Below are positions 31,139-40,508 of a stretch of DNA of 64,000 nucleotides, piece by piece; positions within the stretch are counted from its first letter, which is position 1, and every line of letters starts with the position of its first letter. The position numbers were made by a program, and so were the translations under genes. Under the pieces are notes generated by a model. The model was not told the DNA's origin, searched no databases, and saw only the letters and a list, made by a program, of their open reading frames with translations. The stretch is from Ascoidea asiatica (Eukaryota; Ascomycota; Saccharomycetes; Ascoideales; Ascoideaceae), in the NCBI GenBank assembly GCA_001600695.1, contig BCKQ01000001.1, positions 982,432-1,046,431 of the forward strand, in the 5' to 3' direction.

Positions 31139-32227
31139 TTACAATTGTAGTAATTCTGAGATATTATAATCAAAACCAGCCTTATTCAATTCTTTTTGTT
31201 TTATAGCTAATCTTTTGATTTGTTGAGCCTTTAATTTTTTCCATCTATGTTGATTTTTAGATTCATCATAATTACTAGCATCAATTGATTTCCATGGAAG
31301 TTTTTCAAATTTTTTATCACTTCCTTTGAATATATCATCAAAATGATGTAATTTAAAAGATTTCAACATTTCTTTAGTAAATATATGACATTTGATTAAA
31401 TGATTAAATAAAAGATAATTATTCATTGTTTCACAAGCAATTTTAGCAACTTCAATATCTTCAAATTCTAAGAAACCATAATGTTTTGATTTACCTGTTT
31501 TTTTATTTCTTGATAATCTTAATCTTGTAACAGTACCAAATTGTTCAAAATATTTTTTTAGCTGATCTTCTTCAAAACTTAATGGTAATCTACCAATATA
31601 AATTATTCCTCTTTTACCCTTTTTATTTGATGATTGAATTTTACCCTTTGATTCATCAACTTTTTGTTCCTTAACTGTATACTTTTTAGCAGTCAATTCG
31701 TTTTCAGCATTTTTTTTATCTGTTTCTAATTCTGCTTTAGAGTTTGAATCTAATTCATCTGCATCAGAATCAGAATCAGAATCTGAAAAATCTGAAAAAG
31801 AATTATCTATAGTATTACCTATTTCTTCATCACTATCACTATCACTATCACTATCGCTTTCATTATCTTCTGCAATATAGGAAGAATCAGATTCACCTTC
31901 ACTTTCTTCTAATTTCAATTCATCTTTTGATAATTCTTTAGCTTGTTTCTTCTGTAATTCTTTCTTAGTAAGTTCTTTTTTATCACCATTAGTTTCATCT
32001 TTTTTTATTTCTTTCTTTTGTTTCTTTGAATCATTTTTCTTTAGTTCATCTTTTTTTGGTATGTTTTTCTTTGGGGAAATTTTTTTAGGAGCTTCTTTAG
32101 TAATTGTTTTTTTACTAGAAGTATCCTTTTGGACATTATTTACTTTCTTCAATACTTCTTTCTTAGAAGTTATGTGTTGAGACTTAGAGTCTTTTGATTT
32201 TTTAGAATTTTTTGCAGCTTTACCCAT
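31139..32227 (-). CDS. NOP15: Nop15, nucleolar RRM protein for 60S biogenesis
   Basis: Nop15 binds ITS2 pre-rRNA and is required for processing toward 25S and 5.8S rRNA in the nucleolus. The single RRM lies at about residues 206-284, with RNP2 IYIGRL and RNP1 KHYGFLEF. It is followed by the family-specific tail LIKCHIFTKEMLKSF-LHHFDDIF and KLPWKSID. The protein is 362 aa, against about 220 in Saccharomyces; the extra N-terminal 200 residues are Lys-rich and then Ser/Asp/Glu-rich, as in many nucleolar proteins. The start ATG is followed by a basic stretch. Confidence 0.92.
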   Translation of the reverse strand: MGKAAKNSKKSKDSKSQHITSKKEVLKKVNNVQKDTSSKKTITKEAPKKISPKKNIPKKDELKKNDSKKQKKEIKKDETNGDKKELTKKELQKKQAKELSKDELKLEESEGESDSSYIAEDNESDSDSDSDSDEEIGNTIDNSFSDFSDSDSDSDADELDSNSKAELETDKKNAENELTAKKYTVKEQKVDESKGKIQSSNKKGKRGIIYIGRLPLSFEEDQLKKYFEQFGTVTRLRLSRNKKTGKSKHYGFLEFEDIEVAKIACETMNNYLLFNHLIKCHIFTKEMLKSFKLHHFDDIFKGSDKKFEKLPWKSIDASNYDESKNQHRWKKLKAQQIKRLAIKQKELNKAGFDYNISELLQL

Positions 32228-32734
32228 TGTTCAAATGAAAATATTATGCTATAACTATCTACAGTACTGTTTCTCAATAATGTGATTTATAAGTAAATTC
32301 AAATAAGAATAGCGATAATTGCTTCGTTTATAAAATAAAATTACATTTGAAAATTTAATCAAACTTAATTAAAATTTAAATCTCAATTTTTCAGCATCCC
32401 AAAAAAAAAAATATTTTTAAGTTTCGAGGCTTGTTAATTATGGCTGGTGAAGTGCACTGCCACGGTTCATGGATATTAAACTTATGATCACGTTTCCGTC
32501 TTTTTTTTGGACACTCGAGACAAAAACCTGACTCGGACAGCGGATTTAGTTTTGGTTTGTTGTTGTTTCATTCTAGCGCCAGAGCAAAATCAAGATCTGA
32601 ATTAAATTCAATTCCAAATTCAAAACCACCAGAAAAAGGAATGTTTGAAATCTAGGAACCCTTTTACTTTTGATAAGAATCAATTAACTATAATTTTACT
32701 CTTAATTTGAAATTGAATATATCTATTAAACAAA
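32228..32734. promoter_or_regulatory. Bidirectional promoter NOP15/CMD1
   Basis: NOP15 and CMD1 are divergent. A GC-richer stretch at about 32424-32600 holds GTGCACTGCCACGG and ATCACGTTTCCG-type sequence, probably shared upstream sites. No RNA gene is recognised. Confidence 0.45.
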
Positions 32735-33288
32735 ATGGTATGGGCGCTTATTTATAATTTTCTCTTTTTTTTTGTATCATATTTCTCGAATCAGATTTTA
32801 CTAACTTTTAGGTATAATTTTTCTAATTATTTTTTATAAAGTCTGACCAACTTACTGATGAACAAATAAACGAATTCAAAGAAGCTTTTTCTTTGTTTGA
32901 TAAAGACAATGATGGTAAAATCACAACCAAAGAATTAGGTATTGTAATGAGATCTTTAGGTCAAAATCCTTCAGAAAGTGAATTAAATGATATGATTAAT
33001 CAAATTGATATTAATAGTGATGGAAATATTGATTTTCCAGAATTTTTAACTTTAATGGCAAAAAAATTAAAAGAAACTGATTCTGAAGCTGAAATTTTAG
33101 AAGCTTTTAAAGTTTTCGATAAAAATGGTGATGGTAAAATTTCTGCTGCCGAACTAAGGCATGTTTTAACTTCAATTGGTGAAAAGTTAACTGATGGTGA
33201 AGTTGATGAAATGATTAGAGAAGCTGATACTAATAATGATGGTGAAATAGATATCGCTGAATTTACTCAACTTTTAGCTTCGAAATAA
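32735..33288 (+). CDS. CMD1: Calmodulin, spliced (ATG alone in exon 1)
   Basis: The CDS is join(32735..32737, 32842..33288), giving 149 aa, the standard calmodulin length. Exon 1 contributes only the ATG. Exon 2 starts with TCT GAC CAA, giving an N-terminus of [17 protein letters not shown]. Four EF-hand loops are complete, each ending in Glu at position 12: [12 protein letters not shown] (from D21), [24 protein letters not shown] and [12 protein letters not shown]. In Saccharomyces Cmd1 the fourth loop is degenerate, so this protein should bind four calcium ions. Calmodulin acts on calcineurin, CaM kinases, myosin and the spindle pole body. Without splicing the frame reads out of the ATG into intron sequence. 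The gene converges on RRP42. Confidence 0.95.
32738..32841 (+). other. CMD1 intron (104 nt)
   Basis: Donor GTATGG at 32738, branch site TTTACTAAC at about 32797-32805 and acceptor AAAG ending at 32841. A nearer TAG at 32809-32811 is only about 7 bases from the branch A; if used it would give ATG GTA TAA, a stop. Thus the distal AAG must be chosen for calmodulin to be made. Confidence 0.9.
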
Positions 33289-33517
33289 TCAATTCATTAA
33301 ATATATACAATGTATATATAATTTAAATTATCTCAAAATATAATACTATAATATTATTATTTATACCAAAATTTAATATATAACATTTCAATATTAATAA
33401 AAAAATTGTACATAAGTAAAAAATTATGATATATTTAAAAATTAAAACTAAATGATATATAATGTATAAGGTATGATTTATAATCTATTAAATACAGTAT
33501 AAAGCAAAATATAAATA

Positions 33518-34528
33518 TTAAAACATTGGTCTTAAAAAATCATCATCTTCACTTTCTTTTGCAATAATATCTAATTCTTTAGCTATTTTTTCAGCAACAT
33601 CATTAATTAAATTAATGGATTTTTTAAAATGTTCAAAATTTAAACCAAAATCTTTAGAATATTCATTTAATCTATTATTTGATAATTTAATTGTTTCAAT
33701 TGGATTAATTATATTATTTGAGCACCATCCAATAATTAATCCATTATCACTCACATATTCTTCTTCAATTGTTGGATCAAGAAATAAATTATTTGAAATT
33801 ATAGCAATATTAAATATTAATGGTGGTGTTAATTTACAATTCTCTGGAAATAATGAAATGGAGTTACTCCAATCATCTGAGAAAATTGGTAATTCATTAT
33901 TAGTATTACTTTCATCTCCATTAACTTTAAATTTATTTTCATTTTTTTTATTTATTTCATTCATATACTTATTTTTGTTATTATTATTATTATTATTGTT
34001 GTCTTCATCAATATTATCCTCTAAATCATTTATAACCAATGGTAATTCTGTAGATTTTAATGCCAAATATGTCGCAAAACTTATTAAACTTAATGGAAAA
34101 TTTACCTCATTTAGTCCTGCATTTGATATAAATAATGTATCTATAGATAATTTGAAATAATTATTTTTAAAACCTTTTAATTTCAATAATTCAAAATCTA
34201 AACTATTTCTAAGAAATTTATTAAAAATTGTAGATAAGTTTGTTATTAAATTTGAATCATCTCTAAATCCAGGTATATTAAATGAAAAATCAATTAAATC
34301 AGAAAAACTTTCCTCACTTGTCAATACCACAACCGAAGCTTTTATACTAACAATACATTCATTACCATCACTTAATCTAATTCTTGATGAACCATTAGAA
34401 TTTGGTAAAAAATTGCAAACTGCTTCAATTGGCCTAAATTGATTAACTGCTCTAGAATCTGGCCTTATAGGCGTAGGTAAAGACAAACTATCATGTAAGT
34501 AATCTCTTTCTGCGGGAGAAAAAATCAT
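33518..34528 (-). CDS. RRP42: Exosome ring subunit Rrp42
   Basis: A non-catalytic RNase PH-fold subunit of the six-membered ring of the RNA exosome, acting in 3' processing of 5.8S rRNA and RNA decay in nucleus and cytoplasm. The N-terminus matches the family closely: MIFSPAERDYLHDSL, then IRPDSRAVNQFRPIE and SNGSSRIRLSDGNECIVSIK. The C-terminal half contains an Asn/Lys-rich insert (about residues 168-215), then LTPPLIFNIAIISNN. The 336-aa length is longer than the roughly 265 aa of Saccharomyces because of that insert. The gene shares a 416-bp divergent promoter with CDC13 and converges with CMD1. Confidence 0.93.
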   Translation of the reverse strand: MIFSPAERDYLHDSLSLPTPIRPDSRAVNQFRPIEAVCNFLPNSNGSSRIRLSDGNECIVSIKASVVVLTSEESFSDLIDFSFNIPGFRDDSNLITNLSTIFNKFLRNSLDFELLKLKGFKNNYFKLSIDTLFISNAGLNEVNFPLSLISFATYLALKSTELPLVINDLEDNIDEDNNNNNNNNKNKYMNEINKKNENKFKVNGDESNTNNELPIFSDDWSNSISLFPENCKLTPPLIFNIAIISNNLFLDPTIEEEYVSDNGLIIGWCSNNIINPIETIKLSNNRLNEYSKDFGLNFEHFKKSINLINDVAEKIAKELDIIAKESEDDDFLRPMF

Positions 34529-34944
34529 CTGAATTATTTCTTTTGAATGGTGTATAATTTATATTTACTACTGTAGATATATTTTTGTTTATATAATATG
34601 ATTATCTAAAAGTACCAAATGGGTTTTATTTGAATTATATTTTAAAAAATCGAAGTTTTAAAATGTAAAATCTTAAAAGGAAATTTTCAAAATTATTCAA
34701 GAAAAAAAATTTAAAATCCTTCCCTCGCGGATTTCCACTAACATAAATTTATTCATTTTTCGTGTCTAATAGAAGAAGCATTGAAAAAACAATAATCAAA
34801 TATTAATAAACATCCTTCAAGAAGATTATCGTGGATATATCTTTGAAAATAATAATCAAAAATTTAATTAAAAAACCTTTCATTATAAAGTATTTTTTTA
34901 AATGGTTTTTCATTAGGTTCCTTTCTTGCATTTTTAACGGAAAA
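34529..34944. promoter_or_regulatory. Bidirectional promoter RRP42/CDC13
   Basis: Short divergent interval containing AT-rich sequence with a GAAATTTTC motif (about 34680-34690) resembling ribosome-biogenesis RRPE elements and a small GC-rich spot TCCCTCGCGGATT at about 34720. The frame of the CDC13 gene is open upstream of its ATG to 34831 but only from a GTG. Confidence 0.45.
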
Positions 34945-36501
34945 ATGAGTCGCAGAAATCCCGAATACTACAAAACTTTTCAAAATGAATCTAATCCTCA
35001 AAATTTAAGTGAGTTCAATGCGAGATTAATTGAACATAAAGGTTTCTGTGTTTCTTTGCCTTTTCTCCTAATTGGAGCTTATCGAATTAATTCTTGGAAT
35101 GTAAATAGGCCCTCGGTTTTGATATTATCTGATTTAACTTCAGCAAATGATCCTTTGGTCGAATTAAGAGATATAGAGCCTTATGAATTAATAAATGTTT
35201 ATAATCCGATTCTTAATATTCGTTTAGATCAGCTTTTGTTAGGCTCCATCAGATCGAGAGACTTTATTAATTTGCAAAAGAGTTGCATAAAGTCAATGAG
35301 TTATGCCGTTACTCACAATCCTAAAAATTATATTGATCTTTCAAATCAGGGGATTTTGGTGATTGTTGAAATGTTTTTGAAAACTTATAAAGGTAGATTG
35401 GAAGCTTTGGTTAATAATATAGCTGTGATTGATGAAACATTAATCAAGAAGGATTTCAATAACATGAAAATGACATATCCAACATCTAATGTTAAAAATT
35501 TAATTAATAATTTAATCAGTAGAATAAATGAGAATGCTTCTGAAGATTGGTTAAAAAAGAGGTTAAATAAAAACTCGTTTTTATATAAGCAGTTATCTAA
35601 AGATTTGAAAGATAATGAAGCATATCTATTTGCAAATATTCCTGATAATTCGTCTAATAAAGTGGATTCTCAAGAGCTTCATCATCTTTCAAATTCAGAT
35701 CCAAGTTCGGAAATAATATTTAATTTTAATAATTCAAATGATATCGATTCGCAATCGAACTTCAATTCTCAATTTACTCAAAATTATTTTGCAGAAGAAT
35801 CTCAAAGATTAGAAAAGACACAATCACATTCCTCTCCTAGCCCGAAAAGATTTTACAATCAAAGCTTAGTAGCTAGGAACTATTCACCAACTAGTAAATA
35901 TGATACTCCTAAAATACCAGGGACTGATTCTGAAAACCTTTCAGAATCTACTTCTTTCAAAAATGTAAATATAAAAAATATTAATTGTAATACAAATGAA
36001 AACCCACTAGTGCTTTCAATAAAACAAATCAATGATTTATATAATTCAGGTCAAATGGAAGAAAATTTATTCGAATTGAAAGATGTTGTTATTATTGGAG
36101 TTGATTTCTATGATGAAACTTCTTTAAGTAAATTCTCATATGATTTTTTTTCAAATAAACCTCATAAAGCACTTAAAATTTTAGAATTTTCATTGATACT
36201 AGCTGATGAAAAAAAGCTTTCAGATGAGCCAGTTTATTCTTCGAAAGAATTACTAAAGCTTTCATTTACAACTGAAAAAGAAACAAAAAAATTCTTAAAT
36301 ATTCTTAAAACAAATTTGATTGATGAAACAAATCAAATTAGAATCAATAAAGAACTTCAAAATAGAGTAAAATCACTTGTTGATAATTTTGATCAAAAGT
36401 TTACATTTCTAGTAAAGCATACAATTTATCCAAATGGCTTCGAAGATATTTGGAGTCCAGTTAATGTTACATTAAAGGATCTTGTTTTGAAACTAAAATA
36501 A
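34945..36501 (+). CDS. CDC13: Cdc13-like telomere single-strand DNA-binding protein, short form
   Basis: Two regions match Saccharomyces Cdc13 from memory of its sequence. The first, about residues 33-165, corresponds to the OB-fold DNA-binding domain: the pattern P-SVLILSDLT-NDPLVE and then LSNQGILVIVEMFLKTYKGRLEALV fits the DBD (SDFTKNDIVQ; LSQYGI...YNGKLNAIV). The C-terminal 140 residues fit the OB4 fold (DVVIIGVDFYD ... FTFLVKHTIYP ... IWSPVNVTLKDL). The 518-aa protein (start ATG 34945) lacks the N-terminal OB1 and telomerase-recruitment regions of the 924-aa Saccharomyces protein, and the 416-bp divergent intergenic leaves no room for them. Between the two folds is a Ser/Asn-rich linker. 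Short Cdc13 forms are known in Candida species. Assignment is by motif comparison; telomere binding itself is inference. Confidence 0.8.
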   Translation: MSRRNPEYYKTFQNESNPQNLSEFNARLIEHKGFCVSLPFLLIGAYRINSWNVNRPSVLILSDLTSANDPLVELRDIEPYELINVYNPILNIRLDQLLLGSIRSRDFINLQKSCIKSMSYAVTHNPKNYIDLSNQGILVIVEMFLKTYKGRLEALVNNIAVIDETLIKKDFNNMKMTYPTSNVKNLINNLISRINENASEDWLKKRLNKNSFLYKQLSKDLKDNEAYLFANIPDNSSNKVDSQELHHLSNSDPSSEIIFNFNNSNDIDSQSNFNSQFTQNYFAEESQRLEKTQSHSSPSPKRFYNQSLVARNYSPTSKYDTPKIPGTDSENLSESTSFKNVNIKNINCNTNENPLVLSIKQINDLYNSGQMEENLFELKDVVIIGVDFYDETSLSKFSYDFFSNKPHKALKILEFSLILADEKKLSDEPVYSSKELLKLSFTTEKETKKFLNILKTNLIDETNQIRINKELQNRVKSLVDNFDQKFTFLVKHTIYPNGFEDIWSPVNVTLKDLVLKLK

Positions 36502-36601
36502 AGAACATTAATATTGAAATTAATATTAAAGTTAAACTCTACACAGCTATATATATATGAACACTATATTTTTATTTTTGATAGTCTTTAACATGGTTTA
36601 T

Positions 36602-38000
36602 TCAATCGAATTTAGAAAAAGAATCATCACTGAAAAGCTCTTCTTCATCATTATTGTTTTTAGATTCAGATTCAGATTCAGACTCAGGTTGATCTCCTGC
36701 TGCTAATCTATCTTTTCGACGATTTTTCTTAGCTTCTTTTTTTGCTTTTTTTGCATTCACATTTTCTTGTTGCTCCATTTTTCTTTTTGCTTTTTCTTTA
36801 GCTTTTAGTTTATGCATTATTTCAAGTCTTTCTTCTTCTTCTCTTGTTTTAGTATATATGGAATGATATAAAGTTTTTCCAGAGCAAATTCCTTCTTCTA
36901 TTTTAATTAACTTAATTTTCATTCTTGGACCTAATTCCGTTAATTTTACAGCTCTTTTCTTTATATTTTCTTGATTTTCTTCTTTTGGAATTATTGGTTC
37001 ATCATTTTCTTCTTTTTTAACATATAAAGAATTTGTTGAAGGTTCATCTTTGATTTTAACAATGGAATCTTCTTCAACTTCTGACATATCTGAATCACTA
37101 GTGAAACCTGCAGCATAAGGATCAAGAACATAATCAGAAATATCAGTAATTTTTGAAAGATTAGGTAATTTTTTTGAAAGAACATTTTTTGAATGAATTA
37201 ATTTTTTAACACCTTTTGATATTTGAACAGGTTTTGTACTTATTGAAAAATGACGAATATCAATTTCATTTGTTTTTGAATCTTTACATATTATTAAAAC
37301 TCTTTTTATTGTATTAACTTTTGTTTCTTGAGGATTTATTGGTGGAAACATATTTTGAAACATTGTTATTAGTATTTTTTCATGTGGTGAAGCTTCAGAA
37401 GGTTTTGAAAATCCATTTAATACTAAAAGTGGAGGATTTAAAAATTCAATTGAATCTTTACTTATAGATTTGGGATGTTTCATAAACTTTGCAATATCTT
37501 TACAAAGAGAATAATTTATAACTCTGAAATTTAAAGTTGGACCTTGAGGCATATTGGCAATTCTTAATGTTGTTGTACCTTTTTCAGATTGAGTAAAAAC
37601 CATTAAATGAGAAACATTTAAAGGACCTGCCATAACAATAAAATCTTTAAGTTTATTACCTTTTCTCTCTTTTAAACTTATTGCTGTATGAGGTTGCATT
37701 ATATTTCTAAAATCATGAACTAACTGTGTTATATTATGATTTTTAAGTGCCGAACCTAAACTTATAACCATTGAACGTGGTATACCAGCTAGTTCTTCTT
37801 CAGTGGCTACAACATGAGTTCTATTTTTCGACTAAAGATAACACCAAAAGTAATTAAATAAATAGGAAATATAAAATTGTTAGTCAACGAAAATTCTTTT
37901 GATACAAAAAAAGAAAAGAAATAAATAATGAATTTAATAGATAATCAAATTATTTTTCATTCAATTCCATCAGAATGAAACTTACTCTTCTTTTAACCAT
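36602..38000 (-). CDS. SSF1: Ssf1, Brix-domain 60S assembly factor (spliced)
   Basis: The CDS is complement(join(36602..37831, 37986..38000)), 414 aa. Ssf1 acts in early 60S pre-ribosome assembly and ITS2 processing in the nucleolus. Exon 1 encodes MVKRR and exon 2 continues SKNRTHVV, matching the family N-terminus (MAKRRQKKRTH in Saccharomyces). The Brix domain begins with GIPRSMVISLGS and includes VHDFRNIMQPHTAI-LKERKGNKLKDF, VMAGPL, NPPLLVLNGF and LPNLSKITDIS. The C-terminus is Lys/Glu-rich with an SESESESK run. The stop is TGA. Without the intron the frame would begin at an internal ATG (37771) and lose the conserved basic head. Confidence 0.93.
37832..37985 (-). other. SSF1 intron (154 nt)
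   Basis: On the minus strand: donor GTAAGT at 37985-37980, branch-like GACTAAC in the middle of the interval, acceptor TTTAG ending at 37832. It interrupts the gene after exactly five codons, in phase 0. Confidence 0.9.
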
Positions 38001-38978
38001 TTTTTAAATTGGGTTTAGTAATTCTATAGTCTTTTGCTAATTTGCTTTTTATTAAGAAATCTGCTAAGATATTTATAGATGAAATGAATTGATCTCTTTA
38101 TCAATTTAGTTCTCTCGCTTCTGAAAATATCAAAATTTCAAACTTTCAAAGTCTCAAAACAAAAATTTTCAGAATTCCAAAAAAAAATATTTTTTTTATT
38201 TCCAGGACGCATTAAAACCAGCGGTACGGGTCTAGTAGATTTTTGTTGAAGAGTTTAATCAGTGTGAATGCTGGGTGTTTTGATGTTAAATGCAGTTTCG
38301 GCTACACTTGCAGCTTCAGCGGCACCGGTAACTGTGCTGTAGAAGCGAAATCAAATCATTTCCAAGAGTAAAAAGTATGTTTATTGAAAGTATTCACAAA
38401 TGATCAGATAAAAGAAGTTTAATGAGATAAGAAATTAAATAATAAAATGTAACAACAGAAGATAAAATAAAATAAGCAGAAAGCCAACAGGACTAACAAG
38501 CACAAGTTCATTGAAAAAATCATATAAGTTAAGAAATAAATGAAAAAGAAATTAATTTTAGTAAAGAGAAAACACAAACGCTAAAGCCATAATACAAAAA
38601 TAAAAGAAAAATGAATCAAAAATGAAATATAGAATGTAACAATGATAAAAATAAAAGAGGAATGAAATATTTGAGAATAAGGTTATTGAAAAACTGGAGC
38701 AAGTGTCATGAATAACAATTTTTATGAAGATTTTATGAGAATTTTATATGAGTTTTTTTTTTTTTTTTTTTAAGTAATGAGATAATTGGAAAATAAATAA
38801 GCATATGGATCTGAAATGAGAATAACTTTAAAAAAGAAAAATGACACATGAAGCATAATAAACGTAAGTAAATATATAATAAGACAATGAGATAATAATA
38901 TGATAAGATGAAAAGATAATATAAAAATGTTAAAATGTTAAAGTATTTGAAAATTGTTTGGAAGGAAGGTAATAAAAA
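38001..38978. other. Intergenic region SSF1 promoter / 3' of Gln-rich gene
   Basis: SSF1 upstream sequence includes AAAAATTTTCA at 38161-38171, matching the RRPE consensus of yeast ribosome-biogenesis promoters, and a GC-rich block at about 38205-38345 (CCAGCGGTACGGGTC; CAGCGGCACCGGTAAC). A 20-base T run spans 38753-38772. The rest is AT-rich with no credible gene. Confidence 0.45.
38161..38171 (-). promoter_or_regulatory. RRPE-like element upstream of SSF1
   Basis: AAAAATTTTCA (TGAAAATTTTT on the gene's strand), about 160 bp upstream of the SSF1 ATG. RRPE elements in Saccharomyces mark rRNA-processing genes. In an AT-rich genome a match alone is weak evidence. Confidence 0.4.
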
Positions 38979-40508
38979 TCAAAGTACTTTGTCGATATTT
39001 GAATAAGCACCACCCATCAGATTTAATTGAGAATTTAAATTATAAATATCTTTTTCTGCAGATATTTGAAAAGAATTATATCTTTGTTCTAATAATTTAA
39101 TTTTTGCAGAATGACTTGCATTTAATTTTTGAATTCTTTTTTCAAAATCATTTCTAATTTTATTTGTTGAATCTTTTAAAACTCTATATTCTTGAAATTC
39201 TTTTAAAACAGCATCATTTGAAAAATTTAATAAATTATTGGAATTAGAATTAGAATTATTCTCATTTGAAAAATTTGAATTATTACCACCACTTGTTGGA
39301 ATATAATTTTGAATTGTCATTGGTGTTGATGGATTAAATGGAATTCCTGTAGAAGTATAATTATTTGGACTAAAATATATTGGTTGTTGTTGAGGTTGAA
39401 TTTGTTGTTGTTGAAATTGTGGAGTATTAATATTTTGAAATTGAGAAGGTAATGATTTCCTATCTGAAAATCCAGGGGAAGAAGTTGCTTCATAATTAAA
39501 ATTATTTGGATAAGAATGAGATTTTTGGTACTGATATTGTTGTTGCTGCTGTTGTTGTTGCAATTGTTGCTGTTGAAGTTGCAGTTGTTGATGAATTTGG
39601 AATTGTTGTTGACCAGTAGAAAAAGTCTGTGGAGATTGAGACTGGCTATAATCAAATCTAGCATAACTTGTAGGGGTTGTGCTGGTGCTGGTTGAACCCT
39701 TTATGGTAGTTTTCGGCTTTATAGGAACCTGTTTACTTTTTTTACCAGAGTTAAATTTTGAAGATGAAGGAGACATTTTAATAAAATTAGTATTTTGTTT
39801 AATATTTTCACCACAATCTTTTTTTTGGTTCAAATAAATATAATTATTATTACTATTATTACTATTATTATTATTATTATTAAGGAAGTTATTATTGTTA
39901 ATGCTAACAGTTGTAGAAGAATTAGAACTAGAATCTGAATCTGACTCTATTGAATTGTCAGTATAAATAAAATGTTTAGGATTAATTGAAATGTTTTTTT
40001 CAGTAATTAAATCTTTACTGTCTGTGTCAGTATCAGTAATTGAATCAGCGTCTGTTGTTGTATTTATATTAGTAACAGTAGTTGTAGTAGAAGTTGTGAC
40101 AGAAGCGATAGATAATGATACAGAAGCACAATTTTTATTGGTTTGTAAATTATTGATATTTTTATTATTTGTTTTAGATTTATTTATAAATTTTTTATCT
40201 TTTGAGAAGAAATTGAATGGAATTGAAAAGAATGATTTGATTGAGATTGATAATTTTGATAAAGATAATGGAAACAATTTTGAATTGTAATTATAAGTGG
40301 AATTAGAATTAAAATTAGAATTGGAATTGGAATCTAAGCTTGAAGTAGAAATTGAATTTGAATTAGAATTTGATTTTGAATATTTCAGTTGATTTTTTTC
40401 ATTTAAATCTTTTAAATCTTTTAGTTCATTTGAATTATCAATTGGATGAGCCATTGCAGGGATCTTTATATAATTTGCTGGTAGTCGAGATGAATGATTT
40501 AATTGCAT
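38979..40508 (-). CDS. Gln/Asn/Ser-rich protein with C-terminal coiled coil, unknown
   Basis: I do not recognise this 509-aa protein. After a short ordered-looking N-terminus (MQLNHSSRLPANYIKIPA) it is dominated by Asn/Ser, then a Gln-rich stretch near residues 300-345 (long CAA/CAG runs) with PQTFSTGQQQFQ-type sequence. The last 85 residues form a charged helical region (EFQEYRVLKDSTNKIRNDFEKR) likely to be a coiled coil, the only conserved-looking part. The Gln/Asn-rich centre is of prion-like composition. The frame starts at the ATG at 40508. Role unknown. It is followed on the left by the SSF1 promoter interval. Confidence 0.7.
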   Translation of the reverse strand: MQLNHSSRLPANYIKIPAMAHPIDNSNELKDLKDLNEKNQLKYSKSNSNSNSISTSSLDSNSNSNFNSNSTYNYNSKLFPLSLSKLSISIKSFFSIPFNFFSKDKKFINKSKTNNKNINNLQTNKNCASVSLSIASVTTSTTTTVTNINTTTDADSITDTDTDSKDLITEKNISINPKHFIYTDNSIESDSDSSSNSSTTVSINNNNFLNNNNNNSNNSNNNYIYLNQKKDCGENIKQNTNFIKMSPSSSKFNSGKKSKQVPIKPKTTIKGSTSTSTTPTSYARFDYSQSQSPQTFSTGQQQFQIHQQLQLQQQQLQQQQQQQQYQYQKSHSYPNNFNYEATSSPGFSDRKSLPSQFQNINTPQFQQQQIQPQQQPIYFSPNNYTSTGIPFNPSTPMTIQNYIPTSGGNNSNFSNENNSNSNSNNLLNFSNDAVLKEFQEYRVLKDSTNKIRNDFEKRIQKLNASHSAKIKLLEQRYNSFQISAEKDIYNLNSQLNLMGGAYSNIDKVL

